From: Stutzerimonas stutzeri SDM-LAC
Lineage (GTDB): Bacteria; Pseudomonadota; Gammaproteobacteria; Pseudomonadales; Pseudomonadaceae
NCBI RefSeq assembly: GCF_000235745.1
Contig: NZ_AGSX01000041.1
Coordinates: forward strand, 1-32,195
Direction: 5' to 3'
Length of the DNA stretch: 32,195 nucleotides
In this document: positions 24,654-32,195 of the stretch, piece after piece
How positions within the stretch are numbered: position 1 is the first letter of the stretch
Layout: every line of letters starts with the position of its first letter
Notes under the pieces: generated by a model
The model's input: the letters and a program-made list of their open reading frames with translations, nothing else
What the model was told of the DNA's origin: nothing
The model's database searches: none
Program-made: the position numbers and the translations under genes

Positions 24654-25997
24654 CTACGATTTGCTCTGACCTATCTGTCCTTTGCTTTGCAGCGGGAGCC
24701 GGATGCGTACGCAGAGCCCACCGAGCTCACTCTGCTCAAGCGACAGCTCACCCCGCCAAGCCGCCAGAATATCGCGCACGATGCCAAGCCCAAGCCCGTG
24801 CCCTTCGGCATGCTCATCGAGGCGGATACCGCGCTCCAGCACTGCTTCGCGGCGCGCTTCGGGGATGCCTGGCCCGTCGTCATCGACCGTGATGAGATAG
24901 CCGTCGGCAATCTGCTCGATCTTCAATCGCACCTCCGACCGGGCGAATTTGCAGGCGTTGTCCAGCAGATTGCCGAGAAGCTCAAGCATGTCCTCACGGT
25001 CCCAGGGCAGGCGGCATTCTTCCTGACTGTGCCAGTGCAGATCGAGATCGCGACGGTGGATCATCCTGAGCGTCTCGAACAGCGGAGCAAGCTCTTCGGC
25101 GCAATCGAAGTAGCTGCCCGGCAGGACCTCTCCAGCCAGACGCGCGCGTCCGAGTTCACGGCTGACCCGTTGCTGAATCTGTTCAAGCTGTTGCTCAAGG
25201 CTGCGCTGCAGCTCCGGATGTGCGTGCAGCTCCGGGTGCCGGACCAGGCTGCCGAGCACTGCCAGCGGCGTCTTCAACGCGTGACCGAGATTGCCCAGCG
25301 CATGCCGCGAGCGTTTCAGGGTGTCTTCGGTGTGTGCCAGCAGATGATTGATCTGCTCCACCAGCGGTTGCAGTTCGATCGGCGCCTGAATGTCCAGATG
25401 CTGACGCTGCCCCTGCTGCAGTTGCGCAATTTGCTGGCGCGCGCGTTCCAGCGGGCGCATGGCGAGTTTGACCGCATAGCGTTGCAGCAGCAGCAACACC
25501 AGTAGCGCCAGGCCGACCAGCCCCAATCCACCGAGACGAACCTGGGTAAAGCTGTCGAGGATGGGCGTGTAGTCTTGCGCCACATTGATGACGATGGTCT
25601 GCCCGTCGCGGCGGTAGGAGGCCCGATAGGCCAGCAGCCGCTGGTCCTGTGGACCATCCAACAGGTCATCGGCCATGCCGTTGCTGGCTGGCCAGGCCGG
25701 TTCGGCGTCCCACAGCGAGCGGGATCGCCAACTGCGACGCGGTAGGTCGATGCGGAAATAGTGCCCGGAAAATGCACGTTGATAACGCGGGTTGAGCCGG
25801 CTTGAATCGAGCACAAACCCCTCGGGGCCCTGAACCACCGCCATCAACAGGCCTTCGGTTTCTTCCTGCAGATCGGTGGTCAGGTTGCGTCGAAGGCCTG
25901 ACTCGAACAACCAGAGGCTGCTCTGGATCAGCAAGAGTCCGACCAGCAGCAGCGCTGAAATCAATCCAACACTAAGGCTGCGCTGGATCGACCTCAA
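24654..25997 (-). CDS. Two-component sensor histidine kinase, PhoQ-like HisKA
   Basis: A 447-residue inner-membrane sensor. The first span is at about 9-31 ([20 protein letters not shown]), then a periplasmic domain of about 120 residues, and a second span at about 151-172. A HAMP-like linker follows. The phospho-accepting H239 is in [13 protein letters not shown], which resembles the PhoQ H-box. The ATPase boxes are [22 protein letters not shown] and GHGLGLGIV. The start is TTG at 25997, overlapping the regulator stop (TTGA); no better start is seen. The periplasmic domain has no obvious RExxE iron motif. Its signal may be a cation or cationic peptide, which is inference. Confidence 0.92.
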   Translation of the reverse strand: MRSIQRSLSVGLISALLLVGLLLIQSSLWLFESGLRRNLTTDLQEETEGLLMAVVQGPEGFVLDSSRLNPRYQRAFSGHYFRIDLPRRSWRSRSLWDAEPAWPASNGMADDLLDGPQDQRLLAYRASYRRDGQTIVINVAQDYTPILDSFTQVRLGGLGLVGLALLVLLLLQRYAVKLAMRPLERARQQIAQLQQGQRQHLDIQAPIELQPLVEQINHLLAHTEDTLKRSRHALGNLGHALKTPLAVLGSLVRHPELHAHPELQRSLEQQLEQIQQRVSRELGRARLAGEVLPGSYFDCAEELAPLFETLRMIHRRDLDLHWHSQEECRLPWDREDMLELLGNLLDNACKFARSEVRLKIEQIADGYLITVDDDGPGIPEARREAVLERGIRLDEHAEGHGLGLGIVRDILAAWRGELSLEQSELGGLCVRIRLPLQSKGQIGQSKS

Positions 25998-26659
25998 GGT
26001 GCGCCGCCGAAGCGGTAGCCCTGGCCGCGGCGGGTTTCGATGAGGGTGCGACCGAGTTTGCCGCGCAGGCGGTTCACGTGGACCTCGATGACATTGGAGT
26101 CGCGTTCGGTTTCGCCGTCATACAGGTGTTCGGCCAGCTGGGTTTTCGACAGCAGCTGACCGGGGTGCAGCATGAAATAACGCAGTAGCCGAAATTCGCC
26201 GGCGGTGAGTTCGATATCCTGGCCATCCTTGCGGCACTGCTGGCGTGCTTCGTCCAACGCGACTCCGCCTGCTTGCAACAAGGGCTGGTTGGCCACGCCA
26301 TGGCTGCGCCGCAGCAGCGCCTGGATACGCAGCAACAGTTCTTCGGGATGGAAGGGTTTGGTCAGGTAGTCGTCGGCACCGGCTTTAAGTCCTTCGATGC
26401 GCTCGGCCCATGAGTCGCGGGCAGTCAGAATCAGCACCGGCGTTGTCAGGCCACGCCCCCGCCAGGCGCGTAACACCTCCAGCCCCGGCTTGCCCGGCAG
26501 GCCGAGGTCCAGAACGATCAGGTCGTAGGGCTCGCTGCTGCCCTGGTAGTCGGCGTCGCGACCATCAGCCAGCCAATCGGTGGCATAGCCATGACGGCCA
26601 AGGTGGCCAACCAGTTCATCGGCCAGCGCCACATTGTCTTCGACCAGTAACAGGCGCAT
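25994..26659 (-). CDS. OmpR/PhoB-family response regulator
   Basis: A 221-residue regulator with an N-terminal receiver domain (acidic pocket E7/D8, phospho-acceptor D51 in [11 protein letters not shown]79 and K101 in YLTKPF) and a C-terminal winged-helix domain ([20 protein letters not shown] and [14 protein letters not shown], ending [10 protein letters not shown]). It resembles the PhoP/PmrA/QseB group. It overlaps the upstream PepSY gene by one base (TGATG) and the kinase gene by four. It probably controls its own operon and the divergent CusF/PepSY genes. Confidence 0.94.
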   Translation of the reverse strand: MRLLLVEDNVALADELVGHLGRHGYATDWLADGRDADYQGSSEPYDLIVLDLGLPGKPGLEVLRAWRGRGLTTPVLILTARDSWAERIEGLKAGADDYLTKPFHPEELLLRIQALLRRSHGVANQPLLQAGGVALDEARQQCRKDGQDIELTAGEFRLLRYFMLHPGQLLSKTQLAEHLYDGETERDSNVIEVHVNRLRGKLGRTLIETRRGQGYRFGGAP

Positions 26660-26964
26660 CAGTCTTCTTCATCCTTGAGCAGCCGCCCGTCGCGCGCGTC
26701 CAGTTCCAGTTCGCGGGCGACGCCGTCTGCGGTCAGCAATTCAATCTCGTAAACGAACAGGCCATCCTCTTCTTCCAGTTCGGCTTCCAGCAGTCGAGCG
26801 CCGGGGTGGCGCTCCATCGCCTGGTTCAACAGGCTCTCCAACGGCAGGATAAGGCCGTCGCGGCGCAGCCGCAGGGCTTCATCCTGGTCGAGGTCGCGGC
26901 TCGCCACCGGGGTGGCGGCGAGCAGCAGAGCCAACAGAATTGTGAGAAGAGCGGCGGGTCGCAT
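26659..26964 (-). CDS. Periplasmic PepSY-domain protein 1
   Basis: A 101-residue exported protein. The signal peptide [20 protein letters not shown] ends near VAS, and the mature part has one PepSY domain ([10 protein letters not shown], then [20 protein letters not shown] and the end [16 protein letters not shown]). It is a paralogue of the next gene upstream, to which it is joined by TAATG. PepSY proteins near two-component systems are thought to bind ligands or modulate the sensor in the periplasm. Confidence 0.85.
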   Translation of the reverse strand: MRPAALLTILLALLLAATPVASRDLDQDEALRLRRDGLILPLESLLNQAMERHPGARLLEAELEEEDGLFVYEIELLTADGVARELELDARDGRLLKDEED

Positions 26965-27272
26965 TAGTCGTCCTGATGGTCCTTGAGTACTTCGCCGGTC
27001 TTGGCGTCAAGCTCCAGATCCCATTGCACACCTTTGTCGTCGCGCAATTCAACCTGATAGATGTGGCGACCGTATTCTTCTTCCAGTTCGGTTTCCTCGA
27101 CGGTAGCGCCTGGATGCTTGGCCAGTGCGGCCTCGTTGAGTTTTTCGAAGGACTGGATGGTGCCCGCATCGCGCAGCTTCAGTGCTTCGTCCGGCCCCAG
27201 ATCACGGGCCATCGCCAGGTTGGCACCAAGGGCGAGGGTGGCGGCAGTGATCAGCGTAGTCAGTGTTTTCAT
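26964..27272 (-). CDS. Periplasmic PepSY-domain protein 2
   Basis: A 102-residue exported protein, first gene of the four-gene operon. The signal peptide ends LAMA, followed by RDLGPDEALKLRDAG and the PepSY core HPGATVEETELEEEYGRHIY...LELDAKTGEVLKDH. By eye it shares close to half its residues with the downstream gene, so the pair probably arose by tandem duplication. AGGA lies nine bases before the ATG. The divergent region to the CusF-like gene presumably carries the operon promoter and any regulator site. Confidence 0.87.
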   Translation of the reverse strand: MKTLTTLITAATLALGANLAMARDLGPDEALKLRDAGTIQSFEKLNEAALAKHPGATVEETELEEEYGRHIYQVELRDDKGVQWDLELDAKTGEVLKDHQDD

Positions 27273-27435
27273 GGTTCGTTTTCCTGTGTGGGTTTCGACG
27301 ATTCACAGGTTACGAGGCGCGGCTTACGCGAAACTGAACGGGGCCGCTGCTGTGCTAGTCGACGTTGCTCGCCAGCATTTTTCGCCCTGCCATTGTCCAA
27401 TACAGGGTACGTCCACCGGTTTCGGGAGGCCTGCC

Positions 27436-27795
27436 ATGAAGCTGCTTCGCTGCATCACCGTTAGCTTGTCGCTGCTCGTTTCACCCGTGTTTGCCCAGGA
27501 TCTGCTCAAGCCGCCGACGCCGGTCGATTCGCCAGCAATCAACGGTGGCCCGGTAACTGACATCGTGTCCGAGCCGGTGGTGCACGCGGACGGCCGGATC
27601 GAAGCCATTGGTCGCGATGACGGCGTCGTCACCATCGCCCATGACGCCGTGCCCGCGCTCAAGTGGCCTGCGGCGACCATGGATTTCCACGCCCGTCGCG
27701 AGCAGCTCGAGGGCCTGTCGGTTGGTGACCGGGTGCGCATCAGTTTCCAGGCCGAAGACGACGAAGCCGCGCTGGTTTCCATCGACAAACGCTGA
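27436..27795 (+). CDS. CusF-like periplasmic copper-binding protein with altered site
   Basis: A 119-residue exported protein, starting at ATG 27436 with GGAGG six bases upstream. The signal peptide ends SPVFA. The mature part after residue 50 has a CusF-type fold: GRIEAIGRDDGVVTIAHDAV, KWPAATMDF, GLSVGDRVRISF. By alignment, the CusF copper ligands H36, W44, M47 and M49 correspond to H69, W77, A80 and M82, so the first Met is replaced by Ala (codon GCG). It may bind a metal weakly or another ligand. It is divergent from the PepSY/two-component operon and followed by a PepSY-like gene. Confidence 0.85.
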   Translation: MKLLRCITVSLSLLVSPVFAQDLLKPPTPVDSPAINGGPVTDIVSEPVVHADGRIEAIGRDDGVVTIAHDAVPALKWPAATMDFHARREQLEGLSVGDRVRISFQAEDDEAALVSIDKR

Positions 27796-27853
27796 AACGC
27801 TCAGGCTAGACGAGCCGGGACTGAACCCTGAAGGGAAGAAGCCCCTCCTATGA

Positions 27854-27880
27854 ACAGGGCCGCAGCGCGGCCTGCCCTGT
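27854..27880 (+). other. Hairpin between the CusF-like and PepSY-like genes
   Basis: ACAGGG (27854-27859) pairs with CCCTGT (27875-27880), with CCGC/GCGG pairing inside around AGC. There is no T-tract. The PepSY-like ribosome-binding site AAGGA follows 12 nt later, so it could be an RNA-stability or attenuation element. Confidence 0.45.
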
Positions 27881-27902
27881 CCATTAGAAGAAAGGATCGA
27901 CC

Positions 27903-28169
27903 ATGTATCACAAGAAAATGACTGCTGCGCTCGCCATTGCCGTGCTGGGTTCCGCAAGCGGCGTCGCGCTGGCGGACTCGCCCGGCGCCGGCTGGATTAC
28001 CTTCGAACAGGCCATGGAGAAGGCCAAGGCCGCGGGCTACACCGAGCTGCATAGCCTGGAAGTCGACGACAAGAGTTGGGAAGGTACCGGCTTGAAAGCC
28101 GACGGCAAGAAGTACGAATTCCAGATGGAAGGCACGACCGGCAAAATCACGCTGGACGAGGAAGACTGA
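27903..28169 (+). CDS. Periplasmic PepSY-like protein 3
   Basis: An 88-residue exported protein. AAGGA lies six bases before the ATG. The signal peptide ends GVALA, and the mature part resembles a short PepSY domain: ITFEQAMEKAKAAGYTELHS, then KYEFQMEGTTGKITLDEED. It shares the ending LDEED-type with the two PepSY proteins at 26659-27272 but is more distant from them. It lies in the same direction as the CusF-like gene, 107 nt downstream. The gene converges on the oxidoreductase relic with a 3-nt gap. Confidence 0.8.
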   Translation: MYHKKMTAALAIAVLGSASGVALADSPGAGWITFEQAMEKAKAAGYTELHSLEVDDKSWEGTGLKADGKKYEFQMEGTTGKITLDEED

Positions 28170-28172
28170 GCT

Positions 28173-28358
28173 TCAGCTCGCCGCGCGCTGCCAGATCGCG
28201 ATGCGATCGGCAGTGCGGCAGGCGATCGCCTGGATGGTCAGCGACGAGTTCACCCTGCCTACGTGATCATCTCCCGTCCTAGTGCTCCTAACCCCCGGCA
28301 ATCCCTTGCTCAGTACCTGCTTGGCCGAGCTTGATGATCCCGGCTTTATCGTGATCAC
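28173..28358 (-). pseudogene. Possible relic of a GMC-type oxidoreductase C-terminus
   Basis: The minus-strand frame ends in VNSSLTIQAIACRTADRIA, which looks like the C-terminal helix of GMC flavoenzymes, preceded by RSTRTGDDH, which recalls their TxRMGxD motif. The segment that normally lies between these is missing. The frame has a TAG two codons-scale upstream of the GTG at 28358 and no ribosome-binding site. It is most simply a decayed and internally deleted fragment, but the match is from memory and short. Confidence 0.3.
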
Positions 28359-28437
28359 CGCGCTGTTCTAATCTGGACCGGACCAGGCCGCGAGGGTTTC
28401 AGGCCAATTCAGGGGTGCGGCCAACGCGCGCTCCGGC

Positions 28438-29214
28438 TCAATGACAACAGTCAGAAGCCGATTCCTGGGCGGCTGGAGCGGCGCGCCCATCGAGGCCCAC
28501 GCTGCCTCCGCTGCCGTAACGGTCATGATGGCGGACCCAATCGGTCAGGTTGTGCCGTTCGTTTTCGTTGCGCCCGTTGGGCGTCATGTCGAGCAGCACA
28601 TAGCTGCCCAGCAATTCCTCGGCTCCGCGCCCGTAAGCCGAAAAGGTGTGGAAGATGCGCCCGCTCTCGTCGCGATAGAACACACTGAAACCCGACACCT
28701 CTTCACAGACGAACGGCTCCCATCGGTAGTTGTAGAAGACCTTGCCGTCGACGATGTCCTCGGGATCGAACGAGACGTGAAAGTCGCGATTGAAATCGCT
28801 GCCGGCAGACGACACCCAGCGAATCTGCCAGCCCATGCGTTGGCGAAAGGCCTCCAACGCTTCGAAAGGGCCGCGCGACACAGCCACGACGCTGACGTCG
28901 TGGTTGGCCAGATGCACCAGGGCGCCCTGCAGGTGGTCCATCTCGAAGGAGCAGCCGACACAGCCTTCCTCCCAGTCGGCGCCGAACATGAAATGCTTGA
29001 TGATCAGCTGGCTGCGACCGTCGAACAGCTCCTCCAGGCCCACCGGCCCTTGTGCGTCCTGGAAGCGGTAATCCTTGTCCACGAGCGTCCAGGGCAATTC
29101 GCGACGGGCCGCGGCCAGAGCCTCGCGTTGATGGGTGACCTGCTTCTCCTTGAGCAGGTGTTCGGTATGGGCGGCCAGCCACTGCTGACGGGAAACGATC
29201 GGATGGTTGTTCAT
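28438..29214 (-). CDS. DUF899 thioredoxin-fold protein
   Basis: A 258-residue cytoplasmic DUF899 protein, a thioredoxin-like fold of uncertain function. The start is ATG 29214 with GGAG six bases upstream; the longer open frame to 29496 overlaps the neighbouring gene and is rejected. Family features are REALAAARRELPWTLVDKDY, the thioredoxin-like strand with C85 and C88 in DWEEGCVGCSFEMDHL, VVAVSRGPFEALEAFRQRMG, and GFSVFYRD...IFHTFSAYGRG. The C-terminus carries an extension ending ESASDCCH. It is divergent from the pseudouridine synthase across 184 bp. Confidence 0.9.
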   Translation of the reverse strand: MNNHPIVSRQQWLAAHTEHLLKEKQVTHQREALAAARRELPWTLVDKDYRFQDAQGPVGLEELFDGRSQLIIKHFMFGADWEEGCVGCSFEMDHLQGALVHLANHDVSVVAVSRGPFEALEAFRQRMGWQIRWVSSAGSDFNRDFHVSFDPEDIVDGKVFYNYRWEPFVCEEVSGFSVFYRDESGRIFHTFSAYGRGAEELLGSYVLLDMTPNGRNENERHNLTDWVRHHDRYGSGGSVGLDGRAAPAAQESASDCCH

Positions 29215-29398
29215 CGTGATCTCCAGTGCGGAACGAGTCATGGGGCATCGGTGATTTCGATGCGCGCTCTGATGGTCGACTGGCATCGATGCAAATCGAC
29301 AGCCATTGGGAAAACGCCGTAATTCCAGCCGCCACTGGCGAAGCTGCCGTGGCGCGTCGGTTATCATCATCGGCCGTTCCCTCTCGCACGCCTTCGTC

Positions 29399-30286
29399 AT
29401 GTCCGCTAATGCTCCCAATGCCCGCAGCACCCTGCATCTACCCCAAGGCGACTGGGCGACGGTGCTCGATTGCCTGAGCGCGCATTTCCCTGCCATCGAT
29501 CGCGCGACCTGGACCGATCGCTTTGCCCGTGGCCGCGTCCTGGGCGCGGATGGACGCCCGTTAACGGTCGAGCACCCCTATCAGGTTGGGTTGAAAGTTC
29601 ATTACTTTCGCGAGGTGCCGGACGAGAGGCCCATTCCCTTCGAGGAACAGGTGCTGCACCTCGACGAGCATTTGCTGGTGGCCGACAAACCGCACTTCCT
29701 ACCGGTGATGCCGGCCGGCGAGTACGTCAACGAAACGCTGTTGGCGCGGCTGAGCAAGCGTGTGGGTAATCCCGATCTGGTGCCGATCCATCGTATCGAC
29801 CGGTTGACGGCCGGGCTGGTGCTGTTTTCGACCAACCCGGAAAGCCGTGGCCGTTACCAGGCGCTGTTTCGCGAACGGAAGATAGACAAGCGTTACGAGG
29901 CGATCTGCCCGGCGCTGCCTGATCTCGAATTCCCGCGATGCGAACGGCTGCACATGGTCGATGGCGAACCCTTCTTCCTGATGAAAAAAGGCGACGGCGA
30001 GCCCAACAGCGAGACGCGGATCGAGGTACTGGAGCGTCGTGGCGAGCTTTGGCATTACGCGCTTTATCCGGTCACCGGTCGCAAACATCAGCTGCGCCTG
30101 CAGATGGCGACGCTGGGTGCGGGCATCTGCAACGATCCCTTCTATCCAGAGCTGATCGAACGCGCGCGCCGGGATCAGGACGACTACGCCAAACCGCTGA
30201 AACTGCTGGCGCAGGCACTGGCGTTTCGCGATCCGCTGAGCGGCGAGCAGCGCCGTTTCGAGAGTCGTTTACAACTCGGCTGGTAG
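29399..30286 (+). CDS. RluA-family RNA pseudouridine synthase
   Basis: A 295-residue enzyme converting uridine to pseudouridine in RNA. The catalytic Asp is D134 in HRIDRLTAGLVL. The family frame is present: LLVADKPHFLPVMPAG, RKIDKRYEAI, and GRKHQLRLQMATLG near the end. The N-terminal part (WATVLDCLSAHFPAIDRATW) is S4-like. The target RNA cannot be told from sequence. The start ATG 29399 fits the family, though a ribosome-binding site is not evident. A REP pair follows the stop. Confidence 0.9.
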   Translation: MSANAPNARSTLHLPQGDWATVLDCLSAHFPAIDRATWTDRFARGRVLGADGRPLTVEHPYQVGLKVHYFREVPDERPIPFEEQVLHLDEHLLVADKPHFLPVMPAGEYVNETLLARLSKRVGNPDLVPIHRIDRLTAGLVLFSTNPESRGRYQALFRERKIDKRYEAICPALPDLEFPRCERLHMVDGEPFFLMKKGDGEPNSETRIEVLERRGELWHYALYPVTGRKHQLRLQMATLGAGICNDPFYPELIERARRDQDDYAKPLKLLAQALAFRDPLSGEQRRFESRLQLGW

Positions 30287-30300
30287 GGCGTCGGCACTCC

Positions 30301-30364
30301 TTCGCGGTCAAGACCGCTCCACAAGGCGGCGTGCGTGATCTGTGGGAGCGGTCTCGACCGCGAA
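30301..30364. repeat. REP pair (REPIN-like), arm order A'-A
   Basis: Arms 30301-30322 and 30342-30364 flank 19 nt. They belong to the same REP family as 13522-13593, but here the pair begins TTCGCGGTC and ends GACCGCGAA, the opposite nesting. The left arm lacks one C. It begins 15 nt after the pseudouridine synthase stop and could act as its terminator. Confidence 0.85.
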
Positions 30365-30479
30365 TAGCGCTCGGTTCTCCGTCCAATCGAACGAACCATT
30401 CTCGGTCCCGTGTTCCAGCCGCACCTTCTCAGCCGCTCTCAGTCGATATTGTTAACGCCGCAGCCGAAGCGATATCGCC

Positions 30480-31256
30480 ATGCCCGAAGGTCCATCGATC
30501 GTCATTCTTCGAGAACAGGCCGACGTCTTTACCGGTCAGGTCATCGAGCGCGCAGAGGGCAACTCCAAGCTCGACAAGAGGCGATTGGTCGGCCAGACGG
30601 TGCGATCGTTTCGCAGCTGGGGCAAGCACTTCCTGATCGAGCTGGATGACGTCTCCCTGCGCATTCACCTGCTCCTGTTCGGCAGTTACCGGATCAACGA
30701 GCGCAAGGAATCCGCGCCGCGGCTGAGCTTGGGTTTCACCAACGGTGAACTGAATTTCTACGGGTGCTCGGTGCAGCCTATCGAAGGCCCGCTGGATGAG
30801 GCCTACGATTGGAGCGCCGACGTTATGAGCGATGCCTGGGATGGCCGCGCGACACTCAGGAAGCTTCGCGCGCGGCCACGTCTGCTGGCCTGCGATGCGC
30901 TGCTCGACCAGACGCTGTTCTCCGGCTCGGGCAACATCATCAAGAACGAGGTGCTGTTTCGCACGCGCATCCATCCGCTGTCGTTGATCTGCGATTTGCC
31001 GGCAGCCAAGCTCCGCGAGTTGACGCGCGAGGTGCGCACCTACAGTTTCGAATTTCTGCAGTGGAAGCGCGAAGGCACGCTGAAAGCGCACTGGCTGGCG
31101 CATACCAAAACCACCTGCCCGCGCTGCAAGATTCCCTTCGTCAAAGCCAAAGCGCTCGGGCGCAGCAAGCGCCGCGCCTTCTATTGCAAGCGCTGCCAGA
31201 AGCGCTATGGCGATAGTGCGCACGTGCCGCTGGAGTCACCGGCTGAGGAGGCGTAG
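30480..31256 (+). CDS. Fpg/Nei-family DNA glycosylase (endonuclease VIII-like)
   Basis: A 258-residue base-excision repair enzyme. After Met removal, the catalytic Pro is the first residue (PEGPS), with the conserved Glu next. The beta-turn lysine is K49 in SWGKHFLIEL. The helix-two-turn-helix GSGNIIKNEVLF is present, as is a C-terminal zinc finger with C213, C216, C236 and C239. The spacing between the cysteine pairs is 19 residues, slightly longer than the usual 16. The class (nei versus a sub-family) is less certain than the fold. Confidence 0.88.
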   Translation: MPEGPSIVILREQADVFTGQVIERAEGNSKLDKRRLVGQTVRSFRSWGKHFLIELDDVSLRIHLLLFGSYRINERKESAPRLSLGFTNGELNFYGCSVQPIEGPLDEAYDWSADVMSDAWDGRATLRKLRARPRLLACDALLDQTLFSGSGNIIKNEVLFRTRIHPLSLICDLPAAKLRELTREVRTYSFEFLQWKREGTLKAHWLAHTKTTCPRCKIPFVKAKALGRSKRRAFYCKRCQKRYGDSAHVPLESPAEEA

Positions 31257-31304
31257 CCGCCAGTCCTTGCTATGCTGCGTCACCCTATCGTTGCGAGCCT
31301 GCCC

Positions 31305-31790
31305 ATGCGTATCGCGTTGCTGCTGTCACTCGCCGGCCTCAGCGGCCTGACCCATGCCAGCGAACCCACGCTGCTCGACTTGCAGGTCGGCGGAGTGCCG
31401 CTGCACGCCGAATACGCACGCTCACCCGCCGAGCGCGAGCGGGGTCTGATGGAGCGCACCGAACTGGCGCCGGATCGCGGCATGCTGTTTCGCTTCGACG
31501 AAGTGCGCCGCCATTGCCTGTGGATGAAAAATACGCCGCTGCCGCTATCGGCAGCCTTCATGGACGAGCAGGGGCGCATCGTCGACCTGATCGATCTGCA
31601 GCCGCTCGACATCACGATTCGCTGCTCGCAAGCGCCGGCGCGTTATGCCCTGGAAGCAAATCAGGAGTGGTTCGCCAGGCATGGCGCCGCCATTGGTGAT
31701 CATGTCGGCGGCATTCCGGGGCTGGAAGATGCAGAAGGGGCGCCAGCTTCATCGTCCGCTATCGGAACAAAACAAGGCGCGACGCGATGA
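31305..31790 (+). CDS. DUF192 exported protein
   Basis: A secreted DUF192 protein of unknown function, 161 residues from ATG 31305. The signal peptide MRIALLLSLAGLSGLTHA is typical; an alternative start at 31272 adds 11 residues. DUF192 hallmarks are AERERGLMERTELAPDRGML, RHCLWMKNTPLPL and DEQGRIVDLIDL. The tail after ALEANQEWFARHG is low-complexity. Its stop overlaps the phnN ATG (ATGA), so the two genes are probably co-translated. Confidence 0.88.
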   Translation: MRIALLLSLAGLSGLTHASEPTLLDLQVGGVPLHAEYARSPAERERGLMERTELAPDRGMLFRFDEVRRHCLWMKNTPLPLSAAFMDEQGRIVDLIDLQPLDITIRCSQAPARYALEANQEWFARHGAAIGDHVGGIPGLEDAEGAPASSSAIGTKQGATR

Positions 31791-32195
31791 AGGGGCGACT
31801 GATCTACCTCATCGGCCCGTCGGGGTCCGGCAAGGACAGTCTGCTGCAGGCTGCCGCCGCGCCGCTGCAGGCACGCGGTTGTCGTATCGCCCGGCGAGTC
31901 ATTACCCGTTCCGCCGAGGCGGCGGGCGAGGATGCCATGGCGGTGACCGAGGCCGAGTTCGAACAGCTGCATCGCGACGGTGCTTTCGCCATGGATTGGC
32001 AGGCGAACGGCCTGCGCTATGGCATCCCGAGGCAGATTGATGACTGGCTGGCCGTCGGCGAATCGGTGCTGGTCAACGGCTCGCGCGGCTATCTGAGCCA
32101 GGCGCGGGCTCGCTATCCCGAGCTGCTGCCGGTGTTGCTCACGGTCGCGCTCCCGGTGCTGCGCGAGCGGCTGCTGGCCCGCGGGCGCGAGCCGC
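31787..32195 (+). CDS. phnN: Ribose 1,5-bisphosphate phosphokinase PhnN, 3' partial
   Basis: The first 136 codons of a P-loop kinase of the guanylate-kinase type. Walker A is GPSGSGKDSLL at the N-terminus, and ARRVITRSAEAAGEDAMAVT and ANGLRYGIP are PhnN-like. PhnN makes PRPP from ribose 1,5-bisphosphate in phosphonate use. The frame is open at the window end. No C-P lyase genes are upstream; whether they follow cannot be seen. ATGA overlap with the DUF192 gene. Confidence 0.9.
   Translation, partial: MKGRLIYLIGPSGSGKDSLLQAAAAPLQARGCRIARRVITRSAEAAGEDAMAVTEAEFEQLHRDGAFAMDWQANGLRYGIPRQIDDWLAVGESVLVNGSRGYLSQARARYPELLPVLLTVALPVLRERLLARGREP

Noticed and set aside
27061-27435. 244-residue extended frame for the CusF-like gene
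   Set aside because: It overlaps the PepSY gene on the other strand; the signal peptide and GGAGG mark the start at 27436.

Overview
The window looks like chromosomal DNA from a high-GC gammaproteobacterium of the Pseudomonas group, most likely a Pseudomonas stutzeri-like (Stutzerimonas) species. This rests on remembered protein similarity and on the P. aeruginosa-like order lspA-fkpB-ispH-pilE-pilY1-pilX-pilW-pilV-fimU-fimT-thiO. No database search was run. Most genes are housekeeping or conserved accessory genes. I see no rRNA, tRNA, CRISPR array, transposase or phage gene.

Layout. 1-2029 (+): the end of lspA, then fkpB and ispH. 2055-9444 (-): a complete minor pilin/PilY1 operon (fimT, fimU, pilV, pilW, pilX, pilY1, pilE) with mostly 1-4 nt gene overlaps, built to prime and tip type IV pili. 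9560-13447 (+): thiO, yciH and speA. 13611-16651: a PhnA/YjdM zinc-ribbon protein, a hotdog thioesterase, a diheme cytochrome c4-like protein and a phytanoyl-CoA dioxygenase-like enzyme. 16829-21978 (-): a clear terminator and the sbcD-sbcC nuclease operon. 21979-23233: about 1.25 kb with no credible gene. It holds two inverted copies of a ~235-bp repeat, three short palindromes and REP-like pieces.

23234-24635: a WYL regulator with BrxR/CapW-like architecture and two small proteins. 24654-28169: a compact envelope-sensing locus made of two PepSY proteins, an OmpR-type regulator and a PhoQ-like kinase in one overlapping operon, with a divergent CusF-like protein and a third PepSY-like protein. 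28173-32195: an oxidoreductase relic, a DUF899 thioredoxin-fold protein, an RluA-type pseudouridine synthase, a Nei/Fpg-type DNA glycosylase, a DUF192 protein and the start of phnN.

The least explained material is repeat structure rather than coding sequence. The 22.1-23.0 kb inverted-repeat locus and a dispersed palindrome family both keep base pairing while the stem sequences change between copies. Two REP pairs have opposite arm orders. Other points of note are a CusF-like protein lacking one expected copper-binding Met, a FimT prepilin with Ala instead of Gly before the cleavage site, and a PilY1 without a visible MIDAS motif.
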